A stretch of DNA of 39,253 bases from assembly GCA_018241665.1 (NCBI GenBank), contig JAFEDK010000040.1:1-39253 (forward strand), written 5' to 3'. Source of the DNA: Pseudomonadota bacterium (GTDB lineage Bacteria > Pseudomonadota > Gammaproteobacteria > Burkholderiales > Rhodocyclaceae). The notes under the pieces were generated by a model. It was not told where the DNA came from and ran no database searches. It was given only the letters and a program-made list of their open reading frames with translations. Made by a program: the position numbers and the translations under genes. Below, piece after piece: positions 32,752 through 39,253 of the stretch; position 1 is the first letter of the stretch; every line of letters starts with the position of its first letter.

Positions 32752-33806
32752 GCGGAGGCTCCGGCCTGGGTTTCGAGATTACCGGCGACGAGGGTCGGCC
32801 AGAAGAGCGCTGCCCCGCCCTGACACAGGGCCCTGCCGAGCTCACCGGACCAATGGGTAAGGGTTCCAAACTCGCTACGCCAACTCCACAGGCGGCGGGT
32901 TGTCAGGTGCAGCGCGTGCTCGTGGGTAAAGCCGATGGCCCCATGCACCGCGTGGGCAGCCGAGGCACCGATACCGGCAGCCTCCGAAGCGCACACTTTG
33001 GCACTCGCTACCGCCAGGCGGGAAAGGCTAACGGCAGACTGGGCGAAGGCCGCTTCGGCGCCCATCGCCGAGGCCGCCGTGTGCTCGGAGAGCACGGCGA
33101 TCTGGTGCTGAATGGCCTGGAAGCTGCCAATGGGCTTGCCGAACTGGACCCGCTCGTTGGCGTAGGTGATGGTCATCTCGAGCATCCCCTGCAGGGCACC
33201 GGCGATCTGGGCAGAACGCAGCATGGCCCCGCCAAGGAGGAGCACATCGGCGGGAATACCCGCCGGCAGCGGTACGGAAAGCAGTGGTTGGACGGTTTCG
33301 AAACGGAAGCTGTCTCGAGGTTCAGCCGCAGTGTTGCTGCACGCCGTGCGGGCAGCTGCGGCCTCGACTGGCAGCAGCACCAGAGTCGGCGCTTCGCCAG
33401 CGGTAATGGCCACCAGCACCGGCACGTCGCGGCCCCAGGGCACGTCGGCCGCCACGCCGCTGACCTTGCCATCCGCGAGGGTCAGGTGGCCGCCGGCAGC
33501 GAAGGACAGCGGACCGGCTTGGGCTTCCTGCCCGCACACGCCGAGCAGCCAGTTAGCAAGCAGCGTTTCGGGCAGCGGCAGCGGCAGCCCGAAACGGCCA
33601 CACAGGCGTACCACGCCACCCAAGTCGGCCCAGGTGGCCCCGGCTCCGCCCTGCTCTTCCGGGACCGCAGCCAGACCGAAGCCGGACGCCTCCATGGCGG
33701 CCCAAAGTTCGGCATTCCAGCCCGAGGTTTCGGCGGCCAGTACCTTTTCGGTGCTAACCAGGTCGACGAACAGACGCTCGACGGTCGAGTCGAAGATTTC
33801 CCGCAT
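32748..33806 (-). CDS. Acyl-CoA dehydrogenase subunit, reduced type
   Basis: A 352-residue acyl-CoA dehydrogenase homologue, shorter and more divergent than standard enzymes, rich in Ala and Leu. The C-terminal helical domain is recognisable (YANERVQFGKPIGSFQAIQHQIA near 215-238, HAVHGAIGFTHEHALHL near 290), while the usual SEPxxGSD motif is absent. This matches the weaker partner in the alpha2beta2 heterotetrameric dehydrogenases of steroid side-chain degradation (FadE28/ChsE type). Its partner should be the dehydrogenase encoded 2 nt upstream. The pair probably handles a short, bulky or ring-attached acyl-CoA. Confidence 0.9.
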   Translation of the reverse strand: MREIFDSTVERLFVDLVSTEKVLAAETSGWNAELWAAMEASGFGLAAVPEEQGGAGATWADLGGVVRLCGRFGLPLPLPETLLANWLLGVCGQEAQAGPLSFAAGGHLTLADGKVSGVAADVPWGRDVPVLVAITAGEAPTLVLLPVEAAAARTACSNTAAEPRDSFRFETVQPLLSVPLPAGIPADVLLLGGAMLRSAQIAGALQGMLEMTITYANERVQFGKPIGSFQAIQHQIAVLSEHTAASAMGAEAAFAQSAVSLSRLAVASAKVCASEAAGIGASAAHAVHGAIGFTHEHALHLTTRRLWSWRSEFGTLTHWSGELGRALCQGGAALFWPTLVAGNLETQAGASA

Positions 33807-33808
33807 GG

Positions 33809-34954
33809 TTAACGCAACCCCAATCCGCGCGCGATGATGCCGCGGAGAATCTCCCGCGTACCACCACGCAATGAAAACGAAGGCGCCATCTGGGTCAGAT
33901 AGGCCAGTACCCGGGCGTGATCCCCCCCGCCCTCCGCCGTCGGCGGAATCTCGACCAACAGCTGGGCCAGCTCGGGGATTTCCTGCTCGAAGACAGCGCC
34001 CAGATCCTTCACGCAGGACGCCGCCCAGGTCGGGTTTTCGCCAGCCGCAAGCTGGGCAGTGACCGACAAGGACATGTTGCGCAGGGTGACGAGACGTGCC
34101 GCTAGCCGACCGACCTCCTTGGCCTGCAGGGCGTCGGGCGATCTGCCCACCGCATCCATGAGAGTGTGGATCAGTGCGATGGAACTCAGGAAACGCTCCG
34201 GACCGCTCCGCTCGAAAGCCAGTTCGGCCGTCACCTGGGACCAGCCCTGCCCTTCGGTGCCGATCAGAGCGTCGGCGTCCAGCACCACCTCATCAAGGAA
34301 CACTTCATTGAAATGCTCGCTGCCAGTCAGATCCTTGATGGGACGGATGGTGATGCCTGGCAGGGACAGATCGATGATGAACTGGGACAGACCTTCCTGG
34401 CGTTTGCTGTTCTCGCCAGTGCGCACCAGCGCAATCATGTAGTGGGAACGGTGGGCGTTGGTGGTCCACACTTTCTGGCCGTTAACCACCCATTTGTCAC
34501 CCTCGCGGCGGGCTCGGGTCTTGATCGAGGCCAGGTCGGAGCCGGAGTTGGGCTCGCTCATCCCGATGCAGAAATACTGCTCGCCGCGACAGATTGCCGG
34601 CAGGTGCCGATCTCTCTGGGCATCGGTGCCGAAATGCAGAATCTGGGGGCCGCTCTGGCGGTCGGAAAACCAGTGGGCCGAGACGGGAGCGCCGGCGGCC
34701 AGTAGTTCCTCGATCACCACGTAACGAGCGAACGGACTCGCATCGGAGCCGCCGTAGCGTTTCGGCAGCGCCATGCCGACCCATCCGCGGGCACCAAGGC
34801 GACGACTGAATTCGGCATCGAAGCCCATCCAGGAATCAGCCCGGCGAATGGCGGGGTAGTCCTTTAGCGCATCGGCGAGGAATTCGCGTACCTCACCTCG
34901 CAAGGCTTCGGCCTCGGGTGGGATACGACTGTATTTGAACTGATCGATGGACAT
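33809..34954 (-). CDS. Acyl-CoA dehydrogenase subunit, FadE-like
   Basis: A 381-residue acyl-CoA dehydrogenase of the kind found in steroid and polycyclic degradation. Motifs: GMSEPNSGSDLASIKT near 134-149, VWTTNAH near 166, a helix with AFERSGPER (likely catalytic Glu) near 252, and the C-terminus SLRGGTREILRGIIARGL, typical of these FadE proteins. It is encoded 2 nt before the reduced dehydrogenase gene, which suggests a heterotetramer with shared FAD sites. Electrons would go to ETF (19.9-21.6 kb). It follows the amidohydrolase by 132 nt, across an intercistronic GC hairpin. Confidence 0.93.
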   Translation of the reverse strand: MSIDQFKYSRIPPEAEALRGEVREFLADALKDYPAIRRADSWMGFDAEFSRRLGARGWVGMALPKRYGGSDASPFARYVVIEELLAAGAPVSAHWFSDRQSGPQILHFGTDAQRDRHLPAICRGEQYFCIGMSEPNSGSDLASIKTRARREGDKWVVNGQKVWTTNAHRSHYMIALVRTGENSKRQEGLSQFIIDLSLPGITIRPIKDLTGSEHFNEVFLDEVVLDADALIGTEGQGWSQVTAELAFERSGPERFLSSIALIHTLMDAVGRSPDALQAKEVGRLAARLVTLRNMSLSVTAQLAAGENPTWAASCVKDLGAVFEQEIPELAQLLVEIPPTAEGGGDHARVLAYLTQMAPSFSLRGGTREILRGIIARGLGLR

Positions 34955-35047
34955 GGAGCGGTCTTAATTAAGTAAGAGGGGCCCGTATGGCGGACGATGT
35001 TCGGGGTGAGAGCTGCCCTGCCTCTCCCTTCAGGGGTCGGCAACCAC

Positions 35048-35067
35048 CCCGGGGCCACAGCCCCGGG
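35048..35067 (-). other. Intercistronic GC hairpin
   Basis: Arms CCCGGGG (35048-35054) and CCCCGGG (35061-35067) pair perfectly with a 6-nt loop. It lies 20 nt after the amidohydrolase stop. No T tract follows on the minus strand, so it is more likely an mRNA stability or partial termination element than a full stop. Confidence 0.45.
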
Positions 35068-35086
35068 AGCAGGCGTGACTCGGGTC

Positions 35087-36394
35087 TTACAGCGCGGTTT
35101 GCGCGTCGGCAGCGGCGAACATCCTGTTGATGTCGCCAGATGTCACCGGCTTGGTCGGATCACGCTCGGGAGCGGCGCCACCCAGCCCGAGGGCCGGCTC
35201 GATATTCACGTGGCCGGCCTGGGCACGCAGGGCGCCGACCGTGCAGTTCTCACGACCGAGAATGGCGAACGGATCGTAAGAGAACTCGCGCATGGCGTTG
35301 AGGTGGGAGATCTTGTTGATGATCTCGGCCGGCAGGTGCTGCGCCTGTTTCCAGAATACGTCGGCGGAATTCGGCCAGGTGCAGTCAGAGTGGGGGTAGT
35401 CGCACTCCCAGGTGACCATGTCCACGTTGATGGCATCCAGATTTTTCAGACCAAAGGCATCCTCGATGAAGCAGGTAATGATGTGCTCATTGAAGATGTC
35501 GCTGGGCTTCTTGCCGCCGAAGTTGGAGTTGGTCCACGCGTTGTGATGGTTGTGGGTGAAGTCCGCCCGCTCCAGCAGGTAGGGAATCCAGCCGATACCG
35601 CCTTCCGACAGGGCCATGCGCAGCTTGGGGTACTTCTTCCACATCGGAGCCCAGATCCAGTCCGCGGCCGAGTTGGAGATGGAGATCGGCATGGAGGTGA
35701 TCCAGGCGTCGATCGGTGACTCATCGGAAGCGTGGGCGGCCTTCACTCCGGTGCCGATGTGGCAGCAAATCACCACGTTGTTGTCCGCGCAGGCTTTCCA
35801 CAGGGGATCCCAGTGTTCATTGTGGATGGACGGATAGCCATGCACCGTGGGATTGTCGGACAGGGTCAGGGCATGTACGCCCTGAGCGGCCAGGCGCTTC
35901 ACTTCCGCGGCGGCGGCCTGCATGTCCCACCAGGGCACCATCATCAGGGGGATGAAACGGCCAGGGGCCGCGTTGCACCAATCATGTAGGTGCCAGTCGT
36001 TGTAGGCCTGGATAGCGGCAAGGCTGACGGCCTTGTCAGGCATGACCTGAAAGCGCTGACCGGCAAAGCCGGGGAAGGTCGGAAAGCACAGGGAGCCGAG
36101 CACACCGTTGGCGTTCATGTCATCGACACGGGCCTTGATGTCCCAAGTACCGCGACGCATCTGCTCGTAGGAGAGCGGCTCCATGCCGTACTCCTCCTTC
36201 GGGCGGCCGACGACCGAGTTGAGGCCCATGTAACCGGTGGCCTGCTCTTCGAACACCCAGATGTCTCGCCCTCCCCGCTGCTCGACCTTCGGCTCGCGCC
36301 CCTTGAATTTGGCCGGCATGTGGCGATCGAAGGCTCCCCGCGGCTCGATTGCGTGGTCATCGACGCTGACGAGAATCAGATCTTCCAGTTTCAT
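35087..36394 (-). CDS. Amidohydrolase 2 family (ACMSD-like) metalloenzyme
   Basis: A 435-residue protein of the amidohydrolase-2 family. The first metal motif is VDDHAIEP (residues 11-18) instead of the HxH of ACMSD, a form common in actinobacterial and PAH- or steroid-linked members. Later metal or active-site candidates are the CCHIGTG segment (near 215) and ECDYPHSDCTWP (near 335). Members are metal-dependent hydrolases or decarboxylases on carboxylated rings or ring-derived acids. It lies between the P450 and the acyl-CoA dehydrogenases, so hydrolysis or decarboxylation of an oxidised intermediate is plausible. GGGGA lies 5 nt before the ATG. Confidence 0.92.
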   Translation of the reverse strand: MKLEDLILVSVDDHAIEPRGAFDRHMPAKFKGREPKVEQRGGRDIWVFEEQATGYMGLNSVVGRPKEEYGMEPLSYEQMRRGTWDIKARVDDMNANGVLGSLCFPTFPGFAGQRFQVMPDKAVSLAAIQAYNDWHLHDWCNAAPGRFIPLMMVPWWDMQAAAAEVKRLAAQGVHALTLSDNPTVHGYPSIHNEHWDPLWKACADNNVVICCHIGTGVKAAHASDESPIDAWITSMPISISNSAADWIWAPMWKKYPKLRMALSEGGIGWIPYLLERADFTHNHHNAWTNSNFGGKKPSDIFNEHIITCFIEDAFGLKNLDAINVDMVTWECDYPHSDCTWPNSADVFWKQAQHLPAEIINKISHLNAMREFSYDPFAILGRENCTVGALRAQAGHVNIEPALGLGGAAPERDPTKPVTSGDINRMFAAADAQTAL

Positions 36395-36476
36395 TTTTGT
36401 CCCCTGTTGGAATGGTCCACGCCGGGCGTGGATCGATATTGGAGTTTCAGTTTAGTCCAACATCCATATTTTGTTA

Positions 36477-36497
36477 AACACTTTTTTGATAAGTGTT
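36477..36497. promoter_or_regulatory. Perfect inverted repeat between P450 and amidohydrolase genes
   Basis: Arms AACACTT (36477-36483) and AAGTGTT (36491-36497) are perfect over 7 bp with a 7-nt spacer. The 126-bp gap is AT-rich, unlike most intercistronic gaps here. The ACACTTTTTTG part recurs at 13648-13658 before the ferredoxin operon. It may be an operator for an internal promoter driving the amidohydrolase and dehydrogenase genes. Confidence 0.6.
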
Positions 36498-36520
36498 CAG
36501 TTTTGTTTTTGCTTCAGCCA

Positions 36521-37795
36521 TCAGTCCCAAATTACCGGAACCGCGTGGGGGCCGCGCAGCTGGGCACCGGTGATGCGCGGTCGAGGCTGGTCCGGGTCGA
36601 GGCGGATGTTTGGGAAAATGTCGAGAATGGCGTTGAGCGCAACCTGGAGTTCGGTCTTGGCAATGAACTGGCCAATACACATGTGCGGGCCGAACCCGAA
36701 GCCGAAGGACGGTTTGGCCTTGCGGTCGATATCGAACTCTTCGCTGTTGTCGAAAACGTCCTCGTCCCGATTGGCGGAGGTAACGATGCATTGGATCATC
36801 GCGCCCTTAGGGATCTGCATGCCGGCCAGTTCCAGATCCTGGGCGGCCTGGCGCACCTTGAACGTGGCCACCGGCTCCAGACGGATCGCCTCGTCAATGG
36901 CCTTGGGTACCAGAGAACGGTCCTTGCGCACGCGATCGAGCACCTCCGGCCGTTCGAGCAACAGGACCATCAGCGAGCCAAAGGTACGGGTAGTGGTTTC
37001 GCCGGCTGCGGGCAGCAAGGAACGAACGAAGGTGGTGATCTCGTGGTCGTCGAGAGAACGTCCCTCGTAGGTGGCGCGGATCAGACGGCTGATCAGGTCG
37101 TTGCCTTCGGCGCCGTTCCTGCGCACCTCGACGACGGCCTCCTTGACCGCGTCATAGAGGGACTGAGCGGCCTCCATCGCAGCCTTGCGAGCAACGGCGG
37201 CCTTTTCCGGATCAACCTGTGGACCGGCCAGTATGGCCAGTGCCCAGGCAGCATACTGCTCGACTTTCTCCGGCTGGTCGTCAGGAAAGCCGATCAGCGC
37301 ATAGATCAGGCGGATCGGAAAGTGAAGACCGAAGTCCATCAAATCCGCCTTCTTTTTCGGTACTAGTGGTAACAGGTATTCGTTGCGAACGATGGGATCC
37401 ATCTTGGTATCGCGCCATGTATTCACCACGTCAGGCATGAAGATAGGCTGCAGCAATGCACGGGCCCGCCGGTGAGCTTCTCCGTCCATGCCGGTCAGGA
37501 TCAGGCCGTCGAAGAAGGCACCGAGGCCTTCTGCAATGAAACCACTGGTGTAGTTGGCTGCATCGCGCAGCACGGCCATCACATCCTTGTGTTTGAAAAC
37601 CGTGAAGGTCTTGCGCTCGGCGTCGTAACGGGCAATGTTCGGAACGCCGATCTTGCTCATGAAGTCTTCGGCGATAATCGGTGAGTTCCTACGCATCTCC
37701 CGATAGATCGGGTAGAGATCCACATCGTCACCACCGTAGTTGTTGGCGACGCCGGCAAAGGCGCGCTCCAGTGCAGATTCAGTCTTGTCGGTCAT
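36521..37795 (-). CDS. Cytochrome P450
   Basis: A 424-residue soluble bacterial P450. The I-helix oxygen-activation motif AGETT is at 264-268, the ExxR motif EAIR at 302-305, and the haem loop GFGFGPHMCIG has Cys373 as thiolate ligand. It should hydroxylate the substrate or its side chain with electrons from NAD(P)H through the reductase at 3.1 kb and one of the two ferredoxins; no redox partner gene is adjacent. AGGAGGAG lies upstream of the ATG. Its family cannot be assigned by eye. Proximity to the amidohydrolase and dehydrogenase pair fits oxidation of a side chain or ring carbon before beta-oxidation. Confidence 0.96.
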   Translation of the reverse strand: MTDKTESALERAFAGVANNYGGDDVDLYPIYREMRRNSPIIAEDFMSKIGVPNIARYDAERKTFTVFKHKDVMAVLRDAANYTSGFIAEGLGAFFDGLILTGMDGEAHRRARALLQPIFMPDVVNTWRDTKMDPIVRNEYLLPLVPKKKADLMDFGLHFPIRLIYALIGFPDDQPEKVEQYAAWALAILAGPQVDPEKAAVARKAAMEAAQSLYDAVKEAVVEVRRNGAEGNDLISRLIRATYEGRSLDDHEITTFVRSLLPAAGETTTRTFGSLMVLLLERPEVLDRVRKDRSLVPKAIDEAIRLEPVATFKVRQAAQDLELAGMQIPKGAMIQCIVTSANRDEDVFDNSEEFDIDRKAKPSFGFGFGPHMCIGQFIAKTELQVALNAILDIFPNIRLDPDQPRPRITGAQLRGPHAVPVIWD

Positions 37796-37857
37796 TGCTA
37801 CTCTCTCCTCCTAGTGTATTCATTGGGCTGCACGCATCTAGGAACGGCGTCCATTGG

Positions 37858-38061
37858 TCAGACGCCTGCCGTCGGCACGTCGCTAAAGCCAGTCCTGCTG
37901 TGAGACCCATCGCAAAAAGGCTTATTTGCGGATGCGCCACAGCGACACAGGAAGGCCGTTGTGCCCTGCAAAGCCAATGGGGAACCATCCTGCAACAGTT
38001 CAATGGCGCCCTCGACTTTCAGGGGGCCGTTCTTCAACACAGAAACCTTCACCTCCGACAT
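37858..38061 (-). CDS. CDGSH iron-sulfur domain protein
   Basis: A 67-residue protein with one CDGSH motif: Cys39, Cys41, Cys50 and His54 (CRCGASANKPFCDGSH), the ligands of a 3Cys-1His [2Fe-2S] cluster. The start at 38061 is preferred because AGAGGAG lies 7 nt upstream. These small proteins are thought to be redox or cluster-transfer factors. It lies between glutathione peroxidase and the P450, so it might support the electron supply or stress protection of this operon; the exact role is unknown. Confidence 0.93.
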   Translation of the reverse strand: MSEVKVSVLKNGPLKVEGAIELLQDGSPLALQGTTAFLCRCGASANKPFCDGSHSRTGFSDVPTAGV

Positions 38062-38101
38062 AGGCTCTCTCCTCTCGAAAGACATCTGATCCTCAAACAA
38101 C

Positions 38102-38641
38102 TCAGCCCAGCAGGGCCTCGATAGCCGCTACCAGGGCCGGGTGATCCGGTGCCATGTCTGGGGCGAAACGCCCCGCAACACTCCCATCCCGACCAACCAG
38201 AAACTTCTCGAAATTCCACATCACATCGCTCCCGCGGACGGGCAGCAGTCCGTGCTCGGCCAGTACCCTGCGCAACTGGTCATCGCCTGACGGCGTGGCT
38301 GCTGGCATGGCCGCTATCAGTGCGTCGTAGAGCGGATGACGCTTACTGTTGATGCCGAGTTTGGCAAACAGTGGAAAGCTCACCTGAAAGCGGCTCTCAC
38401 AAAAGCTCTGAATCTCGGCCTCGCTGCCAGGCTCCTGAGCACCAAAGTCATTGCAAGGGAAGCCAAGGACTACCAGCCCTTGCGAGCGGTACTTCTGCTG
38501 CAGGGCTTCGAGCCCGGCGTACTGAGGGGTCAGGCCGCAGGCCGAGGCGACGTTGACGATCAGAAGCACCTTGCCCCGGTAGTCCTCAAGGGTTGCCGGA
38601 GTCCCGTCGATACGTGGCACCGGAATTTGGTAAATGCTCAT
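38102..38641 (-). CDS. Glutathione peroxidase family protein
   Basis: A 179-residue thiol peroxidase of the glutathione peroxidase family. Catalytic Cys35 lies in NVASACGLTPQY, with GFPCNDFGAQEPG (about 60-72) and WNFEKFLVGRDG near 145. It uses Cys, not selenocysteine, and probably thioredoxin or glutathione. The start at 38641 has AGGAG 8 nt upstream. In front of the CDGSH and P450 genes it may remove peroxides formed by uncoupled oxygenase turnover. Confidence 0.95.
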   Translation of the reverse strand: MSIYQIPVPRIDGTPATLEDYRGKVLLIVNVASACGLTPQYAGLEALQQKYRSQGLVVLGFPCNDFGAQEPGSEAEIQSFCESRFQVSFPLFAKLGINSKRHPLYDALIAAMPAATPSGDDQLRRVLAEHGLLPVRGSDVMWNFEKFLVGRDGSVAGRFAPDMAPDHPALVAAIEALLG

Positions 38642-38652
38642 ATGGGGATCTC

Positions 38653-39156
38653 CTAATAGGCTTGCTGCACGTAAGTCATGCGACCGCCAGCCAACATCAG
38701 TGCGCAAAACAGGTTGAGCTCGACGATCTGAGGTGTGGAGAACCAGCGCGCCAGATCGATATAAACAGCGTCGTCGATAGACAGATAGTCACCGGCGAAC
38801 AGTTCGGCATAACGCAGCGCTGCCCGCTCGGGACCGGAAAAACGTTCGTGGTCGGCCGACAAGCAGGCGATATCCAGCTCGCTGACACGGTCGTCCTTGC
38901 GGGCAACCTGGCAGGCACGGCAGCTTGTTATGGATGCGATCTTCAGACGCACCAATTCCTTCAGCCGGCCATTCAGTACTCCGTTCAAGTGCATTTCCTC
39001 GAGGACTACCAGCCAGGCTTGGGCCACCTGCGGACAGTGGGCCCACACCTGCACGGGCAGGCTCGAGCTCAGCATGCGGCTGGCACGCCCACGGGCCACC
39101 GTTTCGGCAAGTGACGGCGGCAGGGCGTTGAGGGGGACGGGATCGATACGGGGCAT
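38653..39156 (-). CDS. AhpD-like / carboxymuconolactone decarboxylase family protein
   Basis: A 167-residue protein of the carboxymuconolactone decarboxylase/AhpD superfamily. The redox pair is Cys79-x2-Cys82 with Glu67 before it, but the His of the CxxCxxxH motif is Arg86. AhpD-type members reduce peroxiredoxin-like partners; the changed His leaves the activity uncertain. The start at 39156 has AGGAG 5 nt upstream. It ends 11 nt before glutathione peroxidase, so both may form an antioxidant pair in front of the P450. Confidence 0.88.
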   Translation of the reverse strand: MPRIDPVPLNALPPSLAETVARGRASRMLSSSLPVQVWAHCPQVAQAWLVVLEEMHLNGVLNGRLKELVRLKIASITSCRACQVARKDDRVSELDIACLSADHERFSGPERAALRYAELFAGDYLSIDDAVYIDLARWFSTPQIVELNLFCALMLAGGRMTYVQQAY

Positions 39157-39170
39157 ACGTTCTCCTGCGG

Positions 39171-39211
39171 GGCCCCACCAGCAGGAGACTATGCTGCCTG
39201 CTGGTGGGGCC
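39171..39211 (-). other. Strong 15-bp hairpin between thiolase and AhpD-like genes
   Basis: Arms at 39171-39185 and 39197-39211 are perfectly complementary over 15 bp (starting GGCCCCACCAGC) around an 11-nt loop. It starts 5 nt after the thiolase stop and ends just before the ribosome binding site of the AhpD-like gene. No T tract follows. It may be an RNA processing or stability element, or a Rho-independent stop of low efficiency. Confidence 0.7.
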
Positions 39212-39216
39212 ATCGT

Positions 39217-39253
39217 TCACAGTCGTTCGATGATGGTTGCGGTGCCCATTCCC
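39217..39253 (-). CDS. C-terminal end of a thiolase (cut by window edge)
   Basis: Reading the minus strand from the window edge gives the residues GMGTATIIERL and a TGA stop at 39219-39217. This matches the conserved end of acetyl-CoA acetyltransferases (GGGMGxAxxIERL type). Only 11 residues are inside the window. A true thiolase here would complete the beta-oxidation steps of the operon that follows, in contrast to the Cys-less thiolase-like protein at 10455. Confidence 0.75.
   Translation of the reverse strand, partial: GMGTATIIERL

Noticed and set aside
35990-37366. A 458-codon open frame on the plus strand, opposite amidohydrolase and P450
   Set aside because: It is antisense to two clear genes and has no recognisable domain; long antisense frames are expected in GC-rich coding DNA.
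1-39253. CRISPR arrays, insertion sequences, tRNA or rRNA genes
   Set aside because: I saw no regularly spaced repeats, transposase-like proteins, terminal repeats or tRNA-like cloverleaf segments on either strand.

Overview
The window is a GC-rich stretch packed with catabolic genes, about 29 protein genes and no rRNA, tRNA, CRISPR or insertion sequence. The gene families (ETF, acetoacetyl-CoA synthetase, fused indolepyruvate:ferredoxin oxidoreductase, class I cytochrome c, IclR/LysR/TetR regulators) fit an aerobic proteobacterium, most likely a beta- or gammaproteobacterium. That placement is an inference; nothing here names a genus.

Layout. (A) 178-1622 (-): an SDR dehydrogenase with a coupled TetR regulator, behind a 29-bp inverted repeat. 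(B) 1745-2491 (+): a DUF2889 protein. (C) 9901 down to 2595 (-): SDR, FAH-family hydrolase, ring-hydroxylating dioxygenase alpha (TTG start) and beta, MFS permease, [2Fe-2S] ferredoxin, ferredoxin reductase, cytochrome c. (D) 10060-12543 (+): DUF35 protein, thiolase-fold protein and a secreted double-cache protein, closed by a strong terminator. C and D diverge from a control region with a perfect 8-bp inverted repeat. (E) 12775-13608 (+): IclR regulator. (F) 13719-19404 (+): 3Fe-4S-type ferredoxin, SDR, extradiol dioxygenase, second FAH hydrolase, UspA-hemerythrin fusion, MFS_3 transporter. (G) 19459-19668 (-): a small predicted exported protein. (H) 27274 down to 19934 (-): indolepyruvate:ferredoxin oxidoreductase, acetoacetyl-CoA synthetase, etfB, etfA, ending at a strong terminator, with a divergent LysR gene. 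(J) 30670 down to 28317 (-): chemoreceptor and folE. (K) 39253 down to 30786 (-): 3' end of a thiolase, AhpD-like protein, glutathione peroxidase, CDGSH protein, cytochrome P450, amidohydrolase, two adjacent acyl-CoA dehydrogenases, crotonase, a third acyl-CoA dehydrogenase, then a terminator.

Working model (inference). P450 and Rieske dioxygenase oxidise a polycyclic or terpenoid-like aromatic acid. An SDR rearomatises the dihydrodiol, the extradiol enzyme opens the ring, and FAH hydrolases split the product. The P450/ACAD/crotonase operon and the DUF35-thiolase aldolase-like pair then remove side chain or ring remnants as acyl-CoA units. ETF takes the ACAD electrons, and the oxidoreductase and acetoacetyl-CoA synthetase process 2-oxo acid and acetoacetate products. 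The set (IclR regulator, 3Fe-4S-type ferredoxin, dihydrodiol SDR, extradiol dioxygenase, FAH hydrolase, thiolase-like protein, permease, P450) recalls the abietane diterpenoid dit clusters, but substrate identity cannot be read from sequence.

Most unusual: three enzymes lack canonical catalytic residues (two SDRs and the crotonase), the thiolase-like protein seems to lack the nucleophilic Cys, two different ferredoxin types serve the locus, an orphan double-cache protein sits in a catabolic operon, and several well-formed inverted repeats mark the control regions.
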